Source: Paraburkholderia nodosa (lineage in GTDB: Bacteria > Pseudomonadota > Gammaproteobacteria > Burkholderiales > Burkholderiaceae). From it: a stretch of DNA of 64,000 nt. The position numbers and the translations under genes were made by a program. The notes below the pieces were generated by a model that saw only the letters and a list, made by a program, of their open reading frames with translations, was not told where the DNA came from and made no database searches. The stretch is taken from contig NZ_MCNV01000003.1 in the NCBI RefSeq assembly GCF_001718195.1, forward strand, positions 558,001 to 622,000, in the 5' to 3' direction. Positions 57,877-64,000 of this stretch are shown here, in pieces (the stretch's first letter is position 1; every line of letters begins with the position of its first letter).

Positions 57877-58704
57877 TCACGCGCCGCCAGCCGCTTCCAG
57901 CGCCTGCGCGAGGCTCACATACTCCTCGACGGGCACTTCCTCGGCGCGGCGCGCCAGATCGAAGCCCAGCGCGTCGAAGTCGAGGCGCTCGCGGTAATCG
58001 CCGAGCGTATTGCGCAGCATCTTGCGGCGCTGCGAGAAGGCGGCCGTCACGAGTTCGCCGAGCACGGCGTCGTTGACCTTCGGCAGTTCGTGCGGCGCGT
58101 AGGGAATCATGCGCACGATCGCCGAATCCACCTTGGGCGGCGGCTGGAACGATTCGGGCGGCACGTCGATCAGCTTGTCGATCACATAGCGGTACTGGAG
58201 CATCACCGTGAGACGGCCGAACGCCTTGCTGCCCGGCTCCGCCACCATGCGCTCGACGACTTCGTTCTGCAGCATGAAGTGCTGGTCGATCACGCGCTCG
58301 GCGAATGTGGTGAGGTGAAACAGCAGCGGGCTCGAAATGTTGTACGGCAGGTTGCCGACGATGCGCAGCGAGGGCTTCTCGCCCGGCGCCGCGAGCGAGC
58401 CGAAGTCGAACGCGAGCGCGTCGCCCGCGTGGAGTTCGAGCAGCGGGCCGAACTTCTTCGTGAGGCGCGCGATCAGGTCGCGGTCCAGCTCGACCGCGTG
58501 CAGCGGCGATTCGGGCGTGGCGAGCCGTTCGATGAGCGGCTCGGTGAGCGCGCCGAGACCCGGCCCGATCTCGACCATGCGCTCGCCGCGCTGCGGGCGG
58601 ATGACGTCGACGATCGAATCGATCACGCCCGTGTCGACGAGGAAGTTCTGGCCGAAGCGCTTGCGCGCGAAGTGGCCCTGGTGCTGTCTGCTGCTGTTGG
58701 ACAT
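57877..58704 (-). CDS. rsmA: 16S rRNA (adenine1518/1519-N6)-dimethyltransferase
   Basis: KsgA methylates A1518/A1519 during small-subunit assembly. 275 residues: [13 protein letters not shown] start, SAM motif [14 protein letters not shown], catalytic [14 protein letters not shown], and [14 protein letters not shown] in the C-terminal part. ATG 58704 is preferred over an in-frame TTG at 58719. It ends the lptD-surA-pdxA-rsmA operon, 15 bases after pdxA, without the apaGH genes that follow in E. coli. Confidence 0.96.
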   Translation of the reverse strand: MSNSSRQHQGHFARKRFGQNFLVDTGVIDSIVDVIRPQRGERMVEIGPGLGALTEPLIERLATPESPLHAVELDRDLIARLTKKFGPLLELHAGDALAFDFGSLAAPGEKPSLRIVGNLPYNISSPLLFHLTTFAERVIDQHFMLQNEVVERMVAEPGSKAFGRLTVMLQYRYVIDKLIDVPPESFQPPPKVDSAIVRMIPYAPHELPKVNDAVLGELVTAAFSQRRKMLRNTLGDYRERLDFDALGFDLARRAEEVPVEEYVSLAQALEAAGGA

Positions 58705-58719
58705 CTTCTCTGGAATCAA

Positions 58720-59742
58720 TCAGATGGCGCGCCGGTGGCGCGCCATCGAAACGGCGGTGTCGAGGGCGGCGATCAGGCTGCCCGCGTCCGCGCGGCCAGT
58801 GCCGGCGAGGTCGAGCGCGGTGCCATGATCGACCGAGGTGCGCACGATCGGCAGGCCGAGCGTGACGTTGATGCCTTCGCCGAACGTCGCGTATTTCAGG
58901 ACCGGCAGGCCCTGGTCGTGGAACATCGCCAGCACGCAGTCGGCGTCCTTGAGGTAGCGCGGCTGGAACAGCGTGTCGGCGGGGTACGGGCCGCGCGCGT
59001 CGATGCCTTGCGCGGCGGCGGCGGCCAGTGCCGGCGAAATCGTGTCGATTTCCTCGCGCCCCAGGTAGCCGTTCTCGCCCGCATGCGGGTTGAGGCCGGT
59101 CACGAGGATGCGCGGCAGGGGCACGCCGAAATGATGGCGCAGGTCATGGTCGATGATGCTCAGGGTTTCGACGAGCCCCTCGACCGTGAGCGCCGCCGAC
59201 ACGTCCTTGAGCGGCAAATGCGTCGTGGCGAGCGCCACGCGCAGCGGGCGAGCGCCGGTGCCCGCCAGCATCATGACCACGCGCGGCGTGTGCGTGCGTT
59301 CGGCGAGGTATTCGGTGTGGCCGGTGAAGGGCACGCCGGCGTCGTTGATCGTGCTCTTTTGCAGCGGCGCAGTGACGATGGCGTCGAATTCGCCTGCCAG
59401 TGCGCCGTCGATGGCACGGTCGAGCAGCGCCAGCACATAGCGACCGTTGGCGGCGTCGAGTTTGCCTGGCTTCGCGGGCGTAGCCAGCGCCACATGCTCG
59501 ACCTGCACGGGCTGGTTCGCCAGCACGGCGGCCCAGTCGACGCTCGCGGCCTGCGCGCGCGCTTCGAGTAGCGCACTGTCGCCGAGCACGACGAACTGCG
59601 CGTCGGGCCAGTGCGCCGAGGCACCCGCCAGTGCAGCGGCGGTCAGCTCGGGGCCGACGCCGGCCGGCTCACCCGTGGTGATGGCAATGCGGATCGGCCC
59701 CGCCCTCCGCGGAGCCGGCGACGACGATGCGGAGGCGTTCAT
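58720..59742 (-). CDS. pdxA: 4-hydroxythreonine-4-phosphate dehydrogenase
   Basis: NAD-dependent oxidative decarboxylase of pyridoxal phosphate synthesis, 340 residues. Metal-binding histidines are seen in [22 protein letters not shown] and [13 protein letters not shown], and the N-terminal [12 protein letters not shown] is typical. It starts 21 bases after surA and ends 15 bases before rsmA. A 15-residue Ala/Ser extension precedes the domain. Confidence 0.97.
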   Translation of the reverse strand: MNASASSSPAPRRAGPIRIAITTGEPAGVGPELTAAALAGASAHWPDAQFVVLGDSALLEARAQAASVDWAAVLANQPVQVEHVALATPAKPGKLDAANGRYVLALLDRAIDGALAGEFDAIVTAPLQKSTINDAGVPFTGHTEYLAERTHTPRVVMMLAGTGARPLRVALATTHLPLKDVSAALTVEGLVETLSIIDHDLRHHFGVPLPRILVTGLNPHAGENGYLGREEIDTISPALAAAAAQGIDARGPYPADTLFQPRYLKDADCVLAMFHDQGLPVLKYATFGEGINVTLGLPIVRTSVDHGTALDLAGTGRADAGSLIAALDTAVSMARHRRAI

Positions 59743-59763
59743 GGCTCGATCCCCTGGTGACGC

Positions 59764-61122
59764 TTAGTTGTGCGGCGGCGTCATGCCCGCGATCTTGTAA
59801 TCGACGTAGGCACTGTCGCGCAGCTGACGCAGCCAGTCGGCGTAGGCCTGCTCCGCCTTGCGCTGGCCGATGGCCTGGCGCGCCAGTTCCATTTGCTGCG
59901 CGATCGAGCCTTCGGCGTCGCGGCGGCCCAGCACCTGGATCAGGTGGTAGCCGTACTCGGTGCGTACCGGCTCGCTCAGCTGGCCGTCCTGCAGCGTATT
60001 CATGGCGCGCTCGAATTCAGGCACGGTTTCACCCGGGCTGATCCAGCCGAGGTCGCCGCCCTGCGAAGCCGAGCCGTCTTGCGAGTAAGTGCGCGCGAAC
60101 TTGGCGAAGTCGCCGCCCGCTGCGATTTCCTGGCGGATCTCGAGCAGCTTCTGGCGCGCCTGGGGCTCGGACATGCCGTCGCCCACGCGCAGCAGGATGT
60201 GGCGCACGTGCGTTTGCACGAGCTTGGGCGCGTCGGCGGCCGTGCCCTGGCCCTGGCGGCGCTCGACGAGGCGCACGATCTCGAAGCCGTCGTTGGTGCG
60301 GATCACCGAGGGGTTCACCTCGCCCGGACGCAGCGTGGCAGCGGCGGTCACGAATTCGGGCGGCAGCTTCGACTGCGGCAGGAAGCCCATGTCGCCGCCC
60401 TTGCCCGCGTCGCTCGCCTGCGAGTTCGACTTCGCGAGGCTCTCGAACTTGCTACCCGACTGGGCTTCCTTGAGCAGCGCATTGGCCTTCGCCTGCGCCG
60501 CTTCGATGTCGGTTTCCGAGGCGTTCAGCGGCGCCTTGATGAAGATGTGCTGGAAATGCAGGTCGTTCGACTGGCCCGCGTTCGGTCCGCGCTGGCTCGC
60601 GATGTAGTTCGCGACTTCGGCGTCCGTCACCGTGACCTTGCTGTCCACTTCCTTCTCGCGCAGCTTCGAGAGCGTGAGCTCCGTGCGCGCGTCGCGTTGG
60701 AACGTGGTCCAGGGCACCCCAGCCGCCTCGATGCGCGCGCGATAGGTCGCGAGATCCATGCCGTTGGCCTGGGCGAGGCGCTCCAGCGTGCGCTGCACGG
60801 CGGCGTCGTCTACGGTGATGCCGTCTTCCTTGGCCTTCTGCAGCTGAATGCGCTCGAGCACCATCTGGTTGAGTACCTGCGCGCGCAACTGCTCATCGGG
60901 CGGAACCGGCGCGTTTTGCTGCTGCAGCCGGTGAGCGATCATTTCGGCGCGGCTGTCGAGCTCGCGTTGCGTGATCACGCCGTCATTGACGACTGCGGCG
61001 ATCGTATCGACCGTCTGGCCGTTGCCGGCCGGGAGACCTTGAGCTTGCGCCGGCGCGGCCGGCAACACGCCTGCAACGGCGAAGAGACTCGCAGCGTACG
61101 CTGCCAGGCGAAGCTTTTTCAT
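59764..61122 (-). CDS. surA: Periplasmic chaperone and peptidyl-prolyl isomerase SurA
   Basis: Folding factor for outer-membrane proteins such as LptD. 452 residues: signal peptide to about 28 (AAPAQAQ), SurA N-domain ([20 protein letters not shown]), first parvulin domain ([12 protein letters not shown] start) and second parvulin domain ([18 protein letters not shown] start, [17 protein letters not shown]), and a short C-terminal helix. ATG 61122 gives the proper signal peptide; the frame to 61203 does not. It follows lptD by 103 bases. Confidence 0.96.
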   Translation of the reverse strand: MKKLRLAAYAASLFAVAGVLPAAPAQAQGLPAGNGQTVDTIAAVVNDGVITQRELDSRAEMIAHRLQQQNAPVPPDEQLRAQVLNQMVLERIQLQKAKEDGITVDDAAVQRTLERLAQANGMDLATYRARIEAAGVPWTTFQRDARTELTLSKLREKEVDSKVTVTDAEVANYIASQRGPNAGQSNDLHFQHIFIKAPLNASETDIEAAQAKANALLKEAQSGSKFESLAKSNSQASDAGKGGDMGFLPQSKLPPEFVTAAATLRPGEVNPSVIRTNDGFEIVRLVERRQGQGTAADAPKLVQTHVRHILLRVGDGMSEPQARQKLLEIRQEIAAGGDFAKFARTYSQDGSASQGGDLGWISPGETVPEFERAMNTLQDGQLSEPVRTEYGYHLIQVLGRRDAEGSIAQQMELARQAIGQRKAEQAYADWLRQLRDSAYVDYKIAGMTPPHN

Positions 61123-61225
61123 GATTCCCACAGATACTCCAATGTTGGCGGGCACGCTTCGCCCGTCTCTATGCAACCGACACCGCGTTGCCCCGAGGCG
61201 CAAGCAATGCGCTCCGGATCACGCG

Positions 61226-63610
61226 TTATTGATAATCAGTGAAGCGCGAGTCCGGCGGCGACTGAGCCGGCAGCTGCGTGTACCCCGGCACTGCCGTGCG
61301 GAACGCCGCCACCAGCCCGTTGTCGACGTTCGACAGTCCCTTGAGCGTAAGCTGCGCGAGAAACCGCGTTGACGAATTCGGCGTGCCCGACGTATTGAGC
61401 CCGTTCGCGTAACGCTGCAGGCCGACCCCGAGCACCCAGCAGTCGGCGTCGTACTGCATGCCGACCAGGCCGTCGACGATCCGATGGCCGTTCAGATCGT
61501 AGTTGAAGCGGCCTACGGCGTACACCCGGTGCGAGAACGGCCATTGAGCCGAGATCAGGACCTGATTGATCGGCTGGAAGTCGAGCGTCGTGTTCGCGCG
61601 CGTGTAGCGGTAAGCCACGTTCAGCACGCGGCTCGTTCCCGGGCTGTACCCGAAACCGATGCTCGCCTTGGTGAGCTGGTTGCTGTCGGCATTATATTGG
61701 AACGCCGTTTCCGAAGCGAAACCGGCCCCGATTTTCAGTGCAGCGCCCGCAATCAGGTCCGAATGCGTCGCCTGACTCGTGCTTTCGCCCGAGTTGAGCG
61801 TGACGCGCTGATCCTGGAAGTAGTACTGCTGCGCGATCACGAAGCGCGCGCGTTCGTCGCCCGAAGCCGGGTCGATGAAGCGCGTGGTGAGCGCGGCCGT
61901 CAGGCGGTTCGCATCGGCAATGCGGTCGTTGCCGACGAAGGTGTTCGGCGTGAAGATTTCCGCGAGGCCGAAGTCCGACTCGGCGGTATCGAACAGGGGC
62001 GCGAACTGCTGGTTGCGATATGGCGTGTACACGTAGTACAGGCGCGGTTCCAGCGTCTGGATGTAGTCCTGACCGAACAGACGGACCGAGCGGTCGAACA
62101 CGAGGCCCGTGTCGAAGCTGAAGGTCGGGATCGATTCGGTGAAGCTCTTCGGCGTGCCCACAGGCGAGCCGAAGGTCGTGCCCGCCGGGCCGATGTTGCT
62201 CAGGTTGTACGACGCGAAGTGCCACTGAACCTTCGGCGTGACGAAGTAACCCGGCCCCATCAGGGAGTACGACACGTACGGATTGAAGACGACGCGGTCG
62301 CCTTCGGTCGCATTGTCTTCCGTGATGCGGAAGCGCGAGTAGTCGGCTTCCATGCCGTAGTCGAAGCCGCCGACGTTGTACTTCGCGTACTTCACGTTCA
62401 ACTGCGGCTCGCGGCCATACGGCGGCGTCGACGACTCGACCGTCTGCCAGTGCTGGTAGCGGCCCAGCACGGACCACGGCCCGTTGTTGTACGTGAGGCC
62501 GGCTTCCTGCTGGTACAGCGTCTGCGTGCCGTTCAGGAACTGGTTGGCCGGCGACGACAGGTCCGACGGATAGGTGTTGTCCGAGACCTTGTTGTAGTAG
62601 ACGTAACCGCCGAAGCCGTTGCCGAAGTTCTGGTTGTGCTGGATGAACAGCGCGTAGCGGTTCGTCTTCGTGATCGCGTCGTCCGGCAGGAACGTTCCGG
62701 TGATCGAACCCGAGTAATTCGTCGAGAGATACCGGTAGTTGCCCTGCAGGAACACGCCCCGCTTCGAGATGATCTCGGGCGTGAACGTGAAGTCGCGGTT
62801 CGGCGCGATGTTGAAGTAATACGGCAGCGAGATTTCGTAGCCGTTCGTCGAGCTGACCGAGAACGTCGGCGGCAACAGGCCGCTGCGGCGGTCGCCCGAA
62901 AGCGGGAACGACAGCCACGGGCTCGCGAAGATCGGCACGTCCTGGAAGAACAGCACGGCGTTGTGCGCGACACCTTCGTCGCTGCCGGTGTCGAAATCGA
63001 ACTCGCTGCCCTTGATGTACCACGCCGGATTGGTCGAGCAGTGGCACGCGGTGTAGGTGCCGGTCGTGAGCACCGAGCGCTCGCTGTCCAGCAGGTCGGC
63101 GCGCGCGGCGCTGCCCGAGCCGCCCGTGAGCGTGAAATGGTACTTCGGCGCGGGCATGAAGCCCTCGTTCGCCTCGACCTTCAAATGCGCCTCGGGCCCC
63201 GAGAACGTCGTGCCGTTCTGCACGACCGTGACATTGCCGTAGGCATTGGCCATGTCGGTGTCCTGGTCGTAATGCAGGGCGTCGCCCTTCACCACGTTCG
63301 AACCCTGACGCAACTCCCCCGCCCCTTTCACGGCGAGGTCGGTATCCACCGTGCCGGTCGTCGAATCGCCGAGCACGAACGTTGCCGGGTGCTGGCCCGA
63401 CGCATTGGGGTGATCCTCGAGTTGCGGCGCGAGCCGCAGGCTCCACGGGCCGTCGAGCTGCTCGGGCTGCGCGGCCGCGCCCGAGAGCTGGGCGTGCGCG
63501 AGCGCGGGCACCAGACCCGGTACGGCCAGGAGTGCCGCGATGAGCCGCCGCTTGCCCGGCACGCCGTCGTCACTAGGGGAGATCGTCTGGAAAAACTGTC
63601 TGGGCGGCAT
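61226..63610 (-). CDS. lptD: LPS-assembly outer-membrane protein LptD
   Basis: Outer-membrane LPS translocon protein. About 794 residues: signal peptide ending in ALAHAQ, an OstA/LptA-like jellyroll (about 95-210, with [20 protein letters not shown]), then a 26-strand barrel domain with [17 protein letters not shown] turn ([21 protein letters not shown] region) and alternating aromatic strands. I count only three Cys: CHC at the end of the jellyroll and one near the C-terminus (YDADCWV). No clear ribosome site precedes ATG 63610; an in-frame ATG at 63730 is atypical. It heads the surA-pdxA-rsmA operon. Confidence 0.95.
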   Translation of the reverse strand: MPPRQFFQTISPSDDGVPGKRRLIAALLAVPGLVPALAHAQLSGAAAQPEQLDGPWSLRLAPQLEDHPNASGQHPATFVLGDSTTGTVDTDLAVKGAGELRQGSNVVKGDALHYDQDTDMANAYGNVTVVQNGTTFSGPEAHLKVEANEGFMPAPKYHFTLTGGSGSAARADLLDSERSVLTTGTYTACHCSTNPAWYIKGSEFDFDTGSDEGVAHNAVLFFQDVPIFASPWLSFPLSGDRRSGLLPPTFSVSSTNGYEISLPYYFNIAPNRDFTFTPEIISKRGVFLQGNYRYLSTNYSGSITGTFLPDDAITKTNRYALFIQHNQNFGNGFGGYVYYNKVSDNTYPSDLSSPANQFLNGTQTLYQQEAGLTYNNGPWSVLGRYQHWQTVESSTPPYGREPQLNVKYAKYNVGGFDYGMEADYSRFRITEDNATEGDRVVFNPYVSYSLMGPGYFVTPKVQWHFASYNLSNIGPAGTTFGSPVGTPKSFTESIPTFSFDTGLVFDRSVRLFGQDYIQTLEPRLYYVYTPYRNQQFAPLFDTAESDFGLAEIFTPNTFVGNDRIADANRLTAALTTRFIDPASGDERARFVIAQQYYFQDQRVTLNSGESTSQATHSDLIAGAALKIGAGFASETAFQYNADSNQLTKASIGFGYSPGTSRVLNVAYRYTRANTTLDFQPINQVLISAQWPFSHRVYAVGRFNYDLNGHRIVDGLVGMQYDADCWVLGVGLQRYANGLNTSGTPNSSTRFLAQLTLKGLSNVDNGLVAAFRTAVPGYTQLPAQSPPDSRFTDYQ

Positions 63611-63858
63611 GTATGGTTTTGGCGAATCGGCCCGGGCCGCCTGCCCTCTCCATGATGGTGGCCCGCCTGGGCACCCGCCTCCCGATGAACCGGATCGAGG
63701 CCGGGCTGCAAACAAATAATTACAATTCATCGCCCCCCTGGAGCGACGATGAATGCGGCGAGCGAACCGTCATGCGGGCTTTGGCGCGAGTCGCGTCAAA
63801 AAAGTCGTGGGGTATTATATGGCAAGACGTTGATCCACTGATTTTGCCTCTGGCTTTC

Positions 63859-64000
63859 ATGACCTTTTCTGCCGCGCATTCTCCCGCCGCTTCCCCTGGC
63901 GCCGCTCCGACCGACAATCGCCGCGACCTGCTCGCCGCCTGGCTCGGCAGCCACGCCGGCCAGTACGCCCTCGACCTCGCGACGCTCGCCCCGGCCTCGG
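63859..64000 (+). CDS. Partial kinase, probably AmgK-like (N-terminus only, cut by window edge)
   Basis: ATG at 63859 opens a frame of 47 codons to the window end. The product, after a Ala/Pro/Ser-rich start, reads NRRDLLAAWLGSHAG and YALDLATLAPAS, which resembles the beginning of aminoglycoside-phosphotransferase-family AmgK, the N-acetylmuramate/GlcNAc anomeric kinase of wall recycling. The position divergent from lptD fits, as amgK-murU is often there. Catalytic motifs lie outside the window, so the call rests on context. Confidence 0.65.
   Translation, partial: MTFSAAHSPAASPGAAPTDNRRDLLAAWLGSHAGQYALDLATLAPAS

Noticed and set aside
57857..57888. GGCGGCGCG/CGCGCCGCC stem between panE and rsmA as terminator
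   Set aside because: It runs into the rsmA coding end and has no U-tract on either strand.

Overview
The window is a stretch of core chromosome from a high-GC betaproteobacterium, most likely Burkholderia sensu lato (a Paraburkholderia- or Caballeronia-like genus). The basis is protein-level resemblance (ilvE-CHCC zinc finger-waaF, recA-recX-DUF2889-sucCD, pilin next to PglL, lptD-surA-pdxA-rsmA) and uniform GC-rich codon use. I see no insertion sequence, phage gene, integrase, CRISPR array or rRNA. It holds about 58 protein genes, two of them cut by the window edges, one tRNA and one FMN riboswitch.

Layout. 1-6.9 kb: an edge-truncated Ala/Pro-rich ORF, pgk, then ilvE, a zinc-finger protein, waaF, an NTF2-like protein, a YheT-type hydrolase and a DUF2946 protein. 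6.9-13.2 kb: a periplasmic M48 protease with TPR-like tail, moaC, a MazG-like pyrophosphohydrolase, the O-oligosaccharyltransferase pglL directly downstream of a type IV pilin gene, and a TerC-like membrane protein. 13.4-18.5 kb, all leftward: recA (with a LexA box), recX, DUF2889, sucC, sucD. 18.7-23.3 kb: an OmpR/TctE-type two-component system, an MHS-family transporter, and a complete tRNA-Met unit (promoter, tRNA, terminator).

23.4-31.7 kb: a GAF-GGDEF diguanylate cyclase, a DgoR-like regulator divergent from galactonate dehydratase dgoD, a small membrane protein, a CopD-like protein, a two-gene cytochrome c operon and a hemolysin III protein. 31.9-43.3 kb is a mixed region: rhlE, a ferritin-like protein, a 65-residue protein followed by a chain of stem-loops, a lipoprotein, glpK, a HAD phosphatase, ribB under an FMN riboswitch, an XRE-cupin regulator, an MFS exporter, a VOC protein and a LysR regulator. 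43.6-56.2 kb, all rightward: miaB, phoH/ybeZ, ybeY, a ChaC-like gene, corC, lnt, glyQ, glyS, gmhB, plsC and a YgjP-like metalloprotease. 56.3-64 kb: gloA and panE, then the leftward envelope and cofactor operon lptD-surA-pdxA-rsmA, with the start of an AmgK-like kinase at the right edge.

Functional themes. Outer-membrane biogenesis recurs: waaF and gmhB for inner-core heptose, lnt and plsC for lipids, surA and lptD for OMP/LPS assembly, a periplasmic protease, and an AmgK-like cell-wall recycling kinase. Central metabolism (pgk, sucCD, glpK, dgoD) and translation/RNA (glyQS, miaB, ybeY, rsmA, rhlE) make up much of the rest. The items most worth a second look are the stem-loop chain at 35294-35490, a dgoR start that appears to use AUU, two very stable hairpins in front of the hemolysin III gene, a predicted SD-sequestering hairpin in the ribB leader, and an LptD with only three cysteines.
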